In this document: positions 17,058 to 25,695 of the stretch, piece after piece
How positions within the stretch are numbered: position 1 is the first letter of the stretch
How the letters are laid out: each line of letters starts with the position of its first letter
DNA from: Chromatiaceae bacterium
GTDB taxonomy: Bacteria > Pseudomonadota > Gammaproteobacteria > Chromatiales > Chromatiaceae
DNA: 64,000 nucleotides
Assembly (NCBI GenBank): GCA_024235215.1
Contig: JACKMU010000002.1
Coordinates: 248,001 to 312,000 of the forward strand
Reading direction: 5' to 3'
Program-made: the position numbers and the translations under genes
Notes under the pieces: generated by a model
Databases searched by the model: none
The model's input: only the letters and a program-made list of their open reading frames with translations
What the model was told of the DNA's origin: nothing

Positions 17058-17753
17058 TCAGACGGTCAGGTACTGCTGAATCAGCGCGTCATTGAGCTGA
17101 TCCATGGCGCCGGTCGCCACGGATCGGCCGCGGTCGAGCAGACAGAAACGGTCGGCGACTTTGCGCGCAAAGGGCAGCTTCTGCTCAACCAGCAGTACAG
17201 TCAAGCCCATCTCACGATTGAGCTTGCGCACGATGCTGCCGATGTCGGCGACGATATTTGGCTGTATCCCCTCCGTCGGCTCGTCCAGGATCAGCAACCT
17301 CGGGTCGGTCACCAGTGCACGACCGATCGCCAGCTGCTGTTGCTGACCTCCGGACAGGTCGCCACCACGCCGTCCGAGCATCTCCCTGAGCACCGGGAAC
17401 ATCTCGTAGATGAACTCCGGCACCTTGCGCAGGCGGTCGCGCCGCGCCGGCAGACCGATCAACAGGTTCTCCTCGACACTGAGCAGCGGAAAGATCTGCC
17501 TGCCTTGTGGCACGTACCCGATACCCAGTGGTGCGCGCTGCTCGGCGGTGACGCGTGTGAGATCGATATCACCATAGCGCAGATCACCGGATTTCACCGG
17601 TAACAGTCCCATGATGCACTTCAGTAACGTCGTCTTGCCGACACCGTTGCGTCCCATGAGCACGGTGCACTCGCCTGCGGGAACGTCGAGGTCGAGGTTC
17701 CACAGCGTGTGTGACTGGCCATAAAACTGGTTCAGCTGTCCGATCTTCAGCAT
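17058..17753 (-). CDS. urtE: Urea ABC transporter ATPase UrtE
   Basis: A 231-residue ABC ATPase of the LivF type. Walker A GRNGVGKTT, signature LSGGQQQQLAIGRAL, Walker B LLILDEPTEGIQP and the switch histidine region (TVLLVEQ) are visible. Membership in a urtABCDE operon directly upstream of urease genes assigns it to urea rather than branched-chain amino acids. It lies 15 bp after urtD. Confidence 0.95.
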   Translation of the reverse strand: MLKIGQLNQFYGQSHTLWNLDLDVPAGECTVLMGRNGVGKTTLLKCIMGLLPVKSGDLRYGDIDLTRVTAEQRAPLGIGYVPQGRQIFPLLSVEENLLIGLPARRDRLRKVPEFIYEMFPVLREMLGRRGGDLSGGQQQQLAIGRALVTDPRLLILDEPTEGIQPNIVADIGSIVRKLNREMGLTVLLVEQKLPFARKVADRFCLLDRGRSVATGAMDQLNDALIQQYLTV

Positions 17754-17768
17754 GTCACCCCCTGTCGA

Positions 17769-18590
17769 TTACTCACCAAGGTAAACCTCCACGACTTTCG
17801 GATCACTCTGCACCTGGTCCATGCTCCCCTCGGCAAGCACACTGCCCTGATGCAGCACGGTGACGCGCGAGTTGAGCGCGCGCACGAACTCCATGTCGTG
17901 CTCGACGACGACCACCGAATGCTCACCCGCCAGTGAAGTCAGCAGTTCGACCGTACGCTCCATCTCCTGATGGGTCATGCCCGCGGCCGGCTCGTCGACC
18001 AGCAGCAACAGCGGGTTCTGCATCAGCAGCATGCCGATCTCGAGCCACTGCTTTTGGCCGTGTGACAAGGTGCCGGCCCGCTGCTGCGCCTCGTCGACCA
18101 GACCGATCAGCTCCAGCACCTCTTCGATGCGGGCACGCTCCGCGTTAGCCAGGCGGGCACGCAGTGTGCGCCAGACACCTTTGGGACCGGCCATCGACAG
18201 CTCCAGGTTCTCGCATAGCGAGTGGTGCTCGAACACGGTCGGCTTTTGGAACTTGCGCCCGATACCGGCCTGGGCGATCTCCGCTTCGCTCATCTGCAAC
18301 AGATTCATGCGCGAACCGAACCAGCAGGCACCGGTGTCCGGACGGGTCTTGCCGGTGATGATATCCATCATCGTCGTCTTGCCGGCACCGTTCGGGCCGA
18401 TCAGGCAACGCAATTCACCGGCGTTGACGTAGAAGTTGAGGTTATTGATCGCCTTGAAACCGTCGAATGCGACCGATACATCCTCCATGTACAACACGGT
18501 GCCGTGGGTCAGGTCGAGGCCTTCGACCACCTTGGGCACCATAAAGTCGAATACCCGGTCGCGGCGGAAAAACTCCTGGACCGCACTCAT
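17769..18590 (-). CDS. urtD: Urea ABC transporter ATPase UrtD
   Basis: A 273-residue LivG-type ABC ATPase. It shows VLYMEDVSVAFDGFKAINNL typical of UrtD N-termini, Walker A GPNGAGKTT, signature LSHGQKQWLEIGMLL (the UrtD/LivG form of the signature motif) and Walker B LLLVDEPAAGMT. The ATG overlaps the stop of urtC by 4 bp. It pairs with UrtE to energise urea import through UrtB-UrtC. Confidence 0.95.
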   Translation of the reverse strand: MSAVQEFFRRDRVFDFMVPKVVEGLDLTHGTVLYMEDVSVAFDGFKAINNLNFYVNAGELRCLIGPNGAGKTTMMDIITGKTRPDTGACWFGSRMNLLQMSEAEIAQAGIGRKFQKPTVFEHHSLCENLELSMAGPKGVWRTLRARLANAERARIEEVLELIGLVDEAQQRAGTLSHGQKQWLEIGMLLMQNPLLLLVDEPAAGMTHQEMERTVELLTSLAGEHSVVVVEHDMEFVRALNSRVTVLHQGSVLAEGSMDQVQSDPKVVEVYLGE

Positions 18591-19672
18591 GTCGCCTCCC
18601 CTTTGCGGTGAAACAACCCGGCGATACCCCGCGGCAGCAACAGTGTGACCAGGACGAACAGACCGCCGAGGGCGAACAGCCAGACCTCGGGAAGCGCCGC
18701 GGTAAACCAGCTCTTGCCGTAATTTACCGCGATGGCACCCAGCACGGCACCGTACAGCGTCGCACGCCCACCCATCGCAACCCAGATCACTACCTCGATC
18801 GAGTTCAACGGCGCAAACTCGCCCGGATTGATGATACCCACCTGTGGTACATACAACGCCCCGGCAAGACCGGCCAGCATGGCGGAGAAGGTGAAGATAG
18901 CGAGTTTGACATTCTCGACCCGGTAGCCGACGAAGCGGGTGCGATCCTCGCTGTCACGGATCGCCACGGCAACACGACCCAGACGTGATTGAACCAAGGC
19001 ACGGCAGGCCAGGTAGCCAGCCCCCAACGCAACTCCCGAAGCGATGAACAGGCCGATGCGAGTGGCGTCCGACTGCAGGCTGAAGCCGAGGATATCTTTG
19101 AAATCGGTTAATCCGTTATTGCCACCGAATCCCATTTCGTTGCGGAAGAAGGCAAGCATCAACGCGTAGGTCAGTGCCTGAGTGATGATCGACAGGTAGA
19201 CGCCGGTGACCCGCGAGCGGAACGCCAGCCAGCCAAACACGAAGGCGAGCAGTCCGGGCGCGAGGAGCACCATCAGTGCGGCAAACCAGAAATGGTCGAA
19301 GCCGTACCAGAACCACGGCAGTTCCTGCCAGTTCAGGAACACCATGAAGTCGGGCAGATGCGGGTTGCCATACACGCCACGGTCACCGATCTGGCGCATC
19401 AGGTACATGCCCATCGCATAGCCGCCGAGCGCGAAGAATGCGGCGTGACCCAGGCTCAGAATGCCGAGATAGCCCCACACCAGATCGACCGCGACCGCCA
19501 GCAGCGCGTAGGTCAGATACTTCCCGAGCAAGGTCACGGTATAGGTTGAAACATACGCCGGATGCCCGGCCGGTAGCGCATTCAGCAGCGGTACGGCAAT
19601 CACGGCCAGTAACAGCACCAGCAGGAACAGCTGACCGCCACGATCGCCCTTGAGGATCTGCATCAATGACAT
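18587..19672 (-). CDS. urtC: Urea ABC transporter permease UrtC
   Basis: A 361-residue LivM-type permease with about ten hydrophobic segments. The family motifs DLVWGYLGILSLGHAAFFALGG (residues about 63-84) and the cytoplasmic EAA-like region VAIRDSEDRTRFVGY are present. It follows urtB by 4 bp and overlaps urtD by 4 bp. It forms the inner-membrane urea channel with UrtB. Confidence 0.95.
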   Translation of the reverse strand: MSLMQILKGDRGGQLFLLVLLLAVIAVPLLNALPAGHPAYVSTYTVTLLGKYLTYALLAVAVDLVWGYLGILSLGHAAFFALGGYAMGMYLMRQIGDRGVYGNPHLPDFMVFLNWQELPWFWYGFDHFWFAALMVLLAPGLLAFVFGWLAFRSRVTGVYLSIITQALTYALMLAFFRNEMGFGGNNGLTDFKDILGFSLQSDATRIGLFIASGVALGAGYLACRALVQSRLGRVAVAIRDSEDRTRFVGYRVENVKLAIFTFSAMLAGLAGALYVPQVGIINPGEFAPLNSIEVVIWVAMGGRATLYGAVLGAIAVNYGKSWFTAALPEVWLFALGGLFVLVTLLLPRGIAGLFHRKGEAT

Positions 19673-19676
19673 CCGC

Positions 19677-21305
19677 TCAACCCTCCGCGGCGCGGCCCTT
19701 CTGCGGGAACAGACCGCGCGGGCGTTTCTGAATGAACAGGATTATGAATATCAGTACCAGGATCTTGGCCAACACCGCCCCCGCCCAAGGCTCCATGACC
19801 TTGTTGGCAATGCCGAGACCGAATCCACCGATCAGCGTCCCCCACAGATTGCCGACGCCACCGAATACCACCACCATGAAGCTGTCAACGATATAGGCTT
19901 GGCCGAGATTGGGACCGACATTGGTCAGCTGTGACAGTGCCACGCCGGCGATACCGGCGATCCCCGAGCCCAAACCGAAGGTCAGTGCGTCCACCCGCGC
20001 CGAGCGCACCCCCATCGCCCGCGCCATGGCTCGGTTTTGCGATACCGCACGCACCTGCAGCCCCAGCCAGGTGTACTTGAGCACGAAGAAGAGGCCGGCA
20101 AACACCAGCAGGCAGAAGGCGAAAATGTACAGCCGGTTGTAGGTGAGCGACAGCACGCTGTTGATCTGCCACAGGCCGCTGAGGAAATCCGGATTGGAGA
20201 CCGGCACGTTCTGCGGCGAGATCAGCGTACGCACCAGCTGTTGCAGAATCAGGCTGATACCGAACGTTGCCAGCAGTGTTTCCAGCGGACGGCCGTAGAG
20301 AAAGCGGATCACACCGCGTTCAATGGCCACGCCAACTCCTGCCGAGACGAGGAATGCCGCCGGAATAGACAACAGGATGGACAGGCCGATCATCCCGGGC
20401 ATCAGCTGCTGCATCAGGTAAGTGGTGTAAGCGCCGAGCATGATCAGCTCGCCGTGCGCCATGTTGATCACCCCCATCACACCGAAGGTGATCGCCAGGC
20501 CGATCGCTGCCAGCACCAACACCGACCCAGCGCTCAAGCCGAAGAAGAGGGTCTCCAAATGACCGAAGAGCACCACCCGTTTTTCGATCTTTCTCAGCGC
20601 CGAGGCGGCATCCGCGCGCACCTGCGCGTCGGGGTCGTTGTTGACCAGACGCGTCAGGCCGTTGCGCACCGCCGGCTCCAGACTGTCGGAGAGATCGGCG
20701 ATCGCCCGACGCCGTCGTTCCGGTTCGGTCGCAGTCAGACCGGCCAGTGCCAGTACCACGTGCATCGCCTCGCGCACCGCACTCTCCTGCTCCTTCTGGA
20801 GCAGTGAGCGGATCAGCGCTGCGTGCTCCGGTTCAGGGTTTTCAAGCATCGCATTGACCGATTTCAACCGGACCGCAGGGTTCGGGTCGGAGAGCTCCAG
20901 TTGTGCGAGCAGACTGCGGATCTGCGCGCGCATGGCATTGTTGATCGGCAGTTTCTTGAATTTGCGCGCACTGAACTCACCATGGTCGGTGCCGTCCAGC
21001 ACGTCGACGGCAAACTTGCCGCCGGAACGTTCACGCATCCATACCAGGCGTGCAGGTTGATTCAGGTAGCGTAGCTCCCCCTCCAGCAGGCCGCGCAGCA
21101 GCTCGCCCGCTTGTGGATGGCCGGAACCGGCGAGCATCTCGACACCCGCTGCCTTGACGTCGAAGTCACGATCGAGAAGCTGGGCAAACGCGGTATCCAG
21201 CATCTTGTCGCCGGTTTCGATCTCAGCGGCGGTGAGCGGCGTGCTCAGACAGAGCAACAGCGTCGTCACGATGATTCGCAACATGTGCAAAAGCCTATTC
21301 TTCAT
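19677..21305 (-). CDS. urtB: Urea ABC transporter permease UrtB with N-terminal periplasmic repeat domain
   Basis: A 542-residue protein starting at ATG 21305 (MKNRLLHMLRIIV) with a signal peptide ending near LTAAE. Residues about 25-245 form a helical, HEAT-like domain that is normal for UrtB and absent from LivH. The LivH-like permease follows, with GVINMAHGELIMLGAYTTYL and the EAA-like VRAVSQNRAMARAMGV. An earlier in-frame ATG (21350) would begin within the intergenic hairpin and is rejected. Confidence 0.94.
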   Translation of the reverse strand: MKNRLLHMLRIIVTTLLLCLSTPLTAAEIETGDKMLDTAFAQLLDRDFDVKAAGVEMLAGSGHPQAGELLRGLLEGELRYLNQPARLVWMRERSGGKFAVDVLDGTDHGEFSARKFKKLPINNAMRAQIRSLLAQLELSDPNPAVRLKSVNAMLENPEPEHAALIRSLLQKEQESAVREAMHVVLALAGLTATEPERRRRAIADLSDSLEPAVRNGLTRLVNNDPDAQVRADAASALRKIEKRVVLFGHLETLFFGLSAGSVLVLAAIGLAITFGVMGVINMAHGELIMLGAYTTYLMQQLMPGMIGLSILLSIPAAFLVSAGVGVAIERGVIRFLYGRPLETLLATFGISLILQQLVRTLISPQNVPVSNPDFLSGLWQINSVLSLTYNRLYIFAFCLLVFAGLFFVLKYTWLGLQVRAVSQNRAMARAMGVRSARVDALTFGLGSGIAGIAGVALSQLTNVGPNLGQAYIVDSFMVVVFGGVGNLWGTLIGGFGLGIANKVMEPWAGAVLAKILVLIFIILFIQKRPRGLFPQKGRAAEG

Positions 21306-21320
21306 CAGGGTAAACCGGTC

Positions 21321-21350
21321 GTGGCACCGGTCATGCTGCTCCGGTGCCAC
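21321..21350 (-). promoter_or_regulatory. Intercistronic hairpin between urtA and urtB
   Basis: A perfect 10-bp GC-rich stem (GTGGCACCGG / CCGGTGCCAC) with a 10-nt loop lies 33 bp after the urtA stop and 15 bp before the urtB start. It has no T-run, so it is not a full terminator. Such hairpins after binding-protein genes usually protect the upstream mRNA from 3' exonucleases or cause partial termination. UrtA would then be made in excess over the membrane subunits. Confidence 0.75.
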
Positions 21351-21383
21351 GCCTCGAACAGTGACTGACTCAAGTCATCCCGA

Positions 21384-22676
21384 TCAGTAGTTCTGACCGG
21401 AGCACTTGGCTGTTTTGACGTTGAAGTTTCCACACGACAGCGGTGCCCGCCAGTCGGCGATGATATCCTTCGATCCTTCCAGATAGTCCGACCAGGCATC
21501 ACCAACCACCAGCCCCGGTGTCTGTGAAACGATCTGGAACTGGCCATCATCCTGGATCTCACCGATCAGCACCGGTTTGGTGATATGGTGGTTCGGCATC
21601 ATTGCCGACAAACCGCCCGACAGGTTGGGCACAGCCACACCGATAAGCGCCTCACCGACTGCACTGGGATCGGTGGTACCGGCCTTCTTGACCGCCTCGA
21701 CCCACATGTTGAAACCGATGTAGTGTGCCTCCATCGGGTCGTTGGTCACCCGCGCTTCACTCTTGATGAACTTGTGCCACGCATCGATGAACGCGTCATT
21801 GGCATCATTCTCGACGCTCATGAAGTAGTTCCACGCAGCCAGATGGCCAACCAGCGGCTTGGTATCAATCCCCGACAACTCTTCCTCGCCCACCGAGAAG
21901 GCGACGACCGGGATCGACTCAGCCGAAATACCCTGGTTACCCAGCTCCTTGTAGAACGGCACATTGGCATCACCGTTGATGGTCGAGACCACGGCACTCT
22001 TCTTACCGGCCGAGCCGAACTTCTTGATGTCGGCGACGATCGACTGCCAGTCGGAGTGGCCGAAAGGCGTGTAGTTGATCATGATGTCGCTCTCTGCCAC
22101 ACCCTTTGCCTTCAGGTACGCTTCCAGGATCTTGTTGGTGGTGCGCGGATAGACATAGTCGGTACCGGCCAGCACCCAGCGTTGCACCCCCTGCGCCATC
22201 AGATAGTCGACCGCAGGAATGGCCTGCTGGTTCGGCGCCGCACCGGTGTAGAAGACGTTCTTGGAAGACTCCTCGCCCTCGTACTGCACCGGGTAGAAGA
22301 GCAGACTGTTCAGCTCTTCGAACACCGGCAGCACCGACTTGCGTGAAACCGAGGTCCAGCAGCCGAATACCGCATCGACCTTCTCTTTCTCGATCAGTTC
22401 TCGCGCCTTTTCGGCGAACAGCGGCCAGTTCGAGGCCGGGTCGACGACCACGGCCTCCAGCTTCTTGCCGAGCAGGCCACCCTTTTTGTTCTGCTCCTCG
22501 ATCAGCATCAGCATGGTGTCCTTCAGCGTGGTCTCGGAAATTGCCATGGTGCCGGACAGCGAGTGCAGCACCCCCACCTTGATGGTGTCGGCGGCCTGTA
22601 CAGCCCCGGCCAGGCCCAGCGCGGTGACCGTGCAAACCGCCAGTGACAGGCGGCGAAGTTTGGAAGCGAAATGCAT
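21384..22676 (-). CDS. urtA: Urea ABC transporter periplasmic binding protein UrtA
   Basis: A 430-residue binding protein starting at ATG 22676 with GGGGAG upstream. It has a Sec signal peptide (cleavage near AVQA-ADT) and the family opening IKVGVLHSLSGTMAISE. The core segments DPASNWPLFAEKARELIE, VFGCWTSVSRKSVLPVFE and PVQYEGEESSKNVFYTG are diagnostic of UrtA as opposed to LivJ. The upstream in-frame extension to 22805 has no signal-peptide character and is rejected. First gene of the urt-ure operon, preceded by a sigma-54 promoter. Confidence 0.96.
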   Translation of the reverse strand: MHFASKLRRLSLAVCTVTALGLAGAVQAADTIKVGVLHSLSGTMAISETTLKDTMLMLIEEQNKKGGLLGKKLEAVVVDPASNWPLFAEKARELIEKEKVDAVFGCWTSVSRKSVLPVFEELNSLLFYPVQYEGEESSKNVFYTGAAPNQQAIPAVDYLMAQGVQRWVLAGTDYVYPRTTNKILEAYLKAKGVAESDIMINYTPFGHSDWQSIVADIKKFGSAGKKSAVVSTINGDANVPFYKELGNQGISAESIPVVAFSVGEEELSGIDTKPLVGHLAAWNYFMSVENDANDAFIDAWHKFIKSEARVTNDPMEAHYIGFNMWVEAVKKAGTTDPSAVGEALIGVAVPNLSGGLSAMMPNHHITKPVLIGEIQDDGQFQIVSQTPGLVVGDAWSDYLEGSKDIIADWRAPLSCGNFNVKTAKCSGQNY

Positions 22677-22805
22677 GCGTAGATTCTCCCCTTGCAATTG
22701 ACTGGAAAACTGCCCGCTGGTGCTGCAACCTGGTGCCTGATACAGGACGCTCCCGTGACAGCAATGGGTGACTTTACCCAATAAAGCGACAGTTGAGCAG
22801 CACAA

Positions 22806-22822
22806 TGCAGGCGGCGTGCCAA
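22806..22822 (-). promoter_or_regulatory. Sigma-54 (RpoN) promoter of the urt-ure operon
   Basis: On the minus strand the sequence reads TTGGCACG-CCGC-CTGCA, with the invariant GG and GC exactly 10 nt apart. It deviates from consensus by one base in the -12 box. The expected start point, near 22795, leaves a leader of about 120 nt before urtA. It fits nitrogen-controlled urea uptake. Confidence 0.82.
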
Positions 22823-22884
22823 CCTGATAACTGTATGATATTTATATAGTATTATCCTGCCATGGAGAGGTGGAAACTTTCTCA

Positions 22885-22901
22885 TGCACCGTGTTGGAGC
22901 G
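22885..22901 (-). promoter_or_regulatory. Probable NtrC binding site upstream of urtA
   Basis: TGCACC-N5-GGAGCG matches the NtrC consensus TGCACC-N5-GGTGCA at 10 of 12 positions. It sits about 65 bp upstream of the -24 box, a normal enhancer distance. An A/T-rich stretch between the two (about 22830-22858) could bind IHF. Confidence 0.5.
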
Positions 22902-23088
22902 TGGAGCATCGGGTCACGCCCCGTTTCGGCGCGGGCAAACGTGGTAAGCCTGTCCTCAACCAGCAGGGCGACCTTATCGGCTGTCCAGAATGATCTCCCG
23001 GGAAAGAATGGTGAACCTGGTTTATAATGGCGCTACGCTGAATAACCACCTCCGGCACGGTATGCTGTGGCAAACGGAACCAGTCAAC

Positions 23089-23955
23089 ATGACCAACGAT
23101 AATCTCGCATCCGAATATATCAACAGATGCAGCGCACAGCTGCAGGCATCCACCCGGATAACGCCGCATTCGACTGATGAGGTGCGGCAGCTTGTTTTGC
23201 GGATCGAGGAGCCAGCGTTCCAATTCGTGGAAGGTCAGACGATCGGTGTGCTGGTACCCGGTCCCCATCCGTTCGGCAACAGCTACCACCATCGACGCTA
23301 CTCGATTGCCAATCCGCGCCATGTCAGTGCAACGGCTGCCGTTCAGATAGACCTGCTGGTACGACGTTGTTTTTATATCGACGAGATATCGGGTGAGCGT
23401 TATCCGGGTATCGCATCCAACTACCTGTGCGATCTGGACCCAGGTGATCGCATCACCATCACCGGACCGTATCGGAGTCCATTCCATATTCCAATGGATA
23501 GATCATCCAATCTGCTGATGATCGGTACGGGCACCGGAGTCGCGCCGTTCCGTGCTTTTGTCAAGCATATTTACGATCAGATTGGTGGCTGGCAGGGAAA
23601 AGTTCGGCTCTTCTACGGCGCAAAAACCGGACTCGATCTGATCTACCTGAATGACCAGAACGATGATCTCGCCCACTACTACGATCAGAACACGTTCAAT
23701 GCATTCAGTGCCTTTGGCAGCAGAGCGCTGAGCAGTGAAAGTGATGGACTGGAGCGGGTGTTGAGCGACAATATCGGCGAGGCCTGGTCGCTGCTGCAAG
23801 ATCCCAAAACCCACCTGTTTCTCGCCGGACTGAACAAGATCGCGCCTGTGCTTGACCGTATCCTGGTCGACAGCGCTGGGTCGGCACAGCAGTGGCAGCA
23901 ACTGAAACAGCGTATGGTCAACGAAGGCCGTTGGTCGGAACTGTTGTACGACTAG
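23089..23955 (+). CDS. Ferredoxin-NADP(+) reductase-type flavoprotein
   Basis: A 288-residue single-polypeptide FNR-fold oxidoreductase. The FAD-binding motif RRYSIAN lies in the first domain and the NAD(P)-binding GTGTGVAPFRAFVKH in the second. The C-terminus ends in EGRWSELLYD, the aromatic tail position of plant-type FNRs. It lacks an iron-sulfur domain, so it should shuttle electrons between NADPH and a ferredoxin or flavodoxin, or serve an oxygenase. Several in-frame ATGs exist (22990, 23008, 23062, 23089); I choose 23089 because the family-like sequence starts there, but the ribosome site is weak. Confidence 0.85.
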   Translation: MTNDNLASEYINRCSAQLQASTRITPHSTDEVRQLVLRIEEPAFQFVEGQTIGVLVPGPHPFGNSYHHRRYSIANPRHVSATAAVQIDLLVRRCFYIDEISGERYPGIASNYLCDLDPGDRITITGPYRSPFHIPMDRSSNLLMIGTGTGVAPFRAFVKHIYDQIGGWQGKVRLFYGAKTGLDLIYLNDQNDDLAHYYDQNTFNAFSAFGSRALSSESDGLERVLSDNIGEAWSLLQDPKTHLFLAGLNKIAPVLDRILVDSAGSAQQWQQLKQRMVNEGRWSELLYD

Positions 23956-24023
23956 CTGCTGTCGCATCAATTCAACACAATTTGCAACATTACCGGTTCC
24001 GACAAAGCCCTGCGAGGTCTGAG

Positions 24024-25433
24024 ATGTTTATCGATGTCAGTAAAACCTCCCCTACTCAGATCATCGGCGACACTGGCGCAAAACTGCGCAAGCTGACGGA
24101 AACGATCGAACGGCTTCACGTCCGCGGCGCGACGCGCCCGCTGGAAAAAATCATCCACAAGGTATACCCGGCAGATCTCGCCAGCGTACTTGCGTCGATT
24201 CCCGAGGTACATGTCGCCCCGATTTTTCATACGATTCCCGAGGCGGAGCTGGCGGCCGATGTACTCATCCAGGTCAACGACCGGGTGCAGCGTATCATCC
24301 TGGCAGAAACCCCGGACGCCCAGCTCACTCCCATTCTTGAAAAACTCCCCCCGGACGAACGTGTCCTGCTGATTCGTGAGATGGAACCGGAACGTGCGGA
24401 ACGACTCCTGTCCGAGTTGGAAAAAGCCAGTCAAAAAGAGCTGGAGAAGCTGCTGAGTTACCACCCCGATACGGCCGGCGGCATCATGACCACCGAGTTC
24501 TTTGATCTGACCGGGGATACTACGGCGGACCAGGCGATTCGCGCCGTGCGCGAACATGCCGAAGTGGAGATGGTCTATTACCTCTATGTCACGGACGCGG
24601 AGCACAAGCTGGAAGGTGTCATCTCCATCAGGCAGCTCCTGCTGGCCAAACCGCAGGCGCTTTTGCGCGATGTGATGAATGCCCGAATCATTACGGTGTC
24701 CACTGACACTTCGCGGGAAAGTGTCGCGGCGCTGGTGGATAAATATCGCCTGCTCGCCATACCCGTGGTGGACGAAAGTCAGCACCTTGTCGGAATGATC
24801 ACCGTCGATGACGTGATCGACGTGCTGGAAACAGAAACGACTCAGGACATGCTACGGATGGCAGGCACTGACAAGGCAGAAATACTTACCCATTCCACTT
24901 TTCGTATTGCGTGGATTCGTCTGCCCTGGTTGCTCGCGGCGTTTATTGGAGGTCTGGCGGCAACCTGGATCGTACGCAATTTCGAAGGCGTACTCACCCA
25001 GGTCATTGCGCTGGGCGCATTCCTCCCCGTGGTAATGGGTATGGCGGGTAACGTCGGCGTACAAACGGCCACGGTCACCGTACGCGGTTTGGCGACCGGC
25101 TCACTGGACCTGCGCGATGTGTGGGGCGTGCTCTATAAAGAGCTCCGGGTGGGTCTGATACTTGGGGTGTTTTATGGCTTCACCCTCGGATTATTTGGCT
25201 GGTTCATGTTCGGCAGTCTGGACCTCGGCGGTGTGGTAGGTTTTACGATACTCGGCAACATGACTGGCGCTGCCCTGCTCGCGGTGGCTTTACCCATGCT
25301 CTTCCAACGCATTGGTGCCGATCCCGCGATTGCCACCGGTCCCTTCGTGACCACGGCGATCGATGTGTTTGGCGTCCTGAACTATTTCATGCTCGCCACC
25401 CTCCTGCTGGATTTACCGGGGGCAGGTTCCTGA
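24024..25433 (+). CDS. mgtE: Magnesium transporter MgtE
   Basis: A 469-residue MgtE. It has the N-terminal helical domain (repeats such as LIREMEPERAERLLSELE), the LLSYHPDTAGGIMTTEF linker into two CBS domains (about 135-260), and a five-helix membrane domain. That domain holds the conserved GNVGVQTATV and the pore-lining DPAIATGPFVTTAIDV. The N-domain and CBS act as the Mg(2+)-sensing gate. ATG 24024 is preceded by GAGG; the frame is open upstream into the previous gene but that part is not MgtE-like. Confidence 0.96.
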   Translation: MFIDVSKTSPTQIIGDTGAKLRKLTETIERLHVRGATRPLEKIIHKVYPADLASVLASIPEVHVAPIFHTIPEAELAADVLIQVNDRVQRIILAETPDAQLTPILEKLPPDERVLLIREMEPERAERLLSELEKASQKELEKLLSYHPDTAGGIMTTEFFDLTGDTTADQAIRAVREHAEVEMVYYLYVTDAEHKLEGVISIRQLLLAKPQALLRDVMNARIITVSTDTSRESVAALVDKYRLLAIPVVDESQHLVGMITVDDVIDVLETETTQDMLRMAGTDKAEILTHSTFRIAWIRLPWLLAAFIGGLAATWIVRNFEGVLTQVIALGAFLPVVMGMAGNVGVQTATVTVRGLATGSLDLRDVWGVLYKELRVGLILGVFYGFTLGLFGWFMFGSLDLGGVVGFTILGNMTGAALLAVALPMLFQRIGADPAIATGPFVTTAIDVFGVLNYFMLATLLLDLPGAGS

Positions 25434-25695
25434 AAATCTTTTATCACATCGTAACATCCACCCACATCATGCATACACCCCTTTACCGAGTGAACCTCGC
25501 TGGTGAAGCATCATCACTCGAATATATCCGCTTGATCAGCCTTGCATCTGAGCGCGAGCACACCATGCTTGCTCCACGGTGAACGAAAAGCCCCGCTGTG
25601 CGCAGTGGAAAACTCGGTGATGATTGTACGAGTATCTCGAGCAGAACCTGATCCACGGGGGATGGGGCGTTGATGTCTGCTGTGCTTAAGCTGTT

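Noticed and set aside
22677..22805. Longer urtA start at 22805
   Set aside because: The extension contains no signal-peptide character and begins within the sigma-54 promoter region; ATG 22676 has a good ribosome site and signal peptide.
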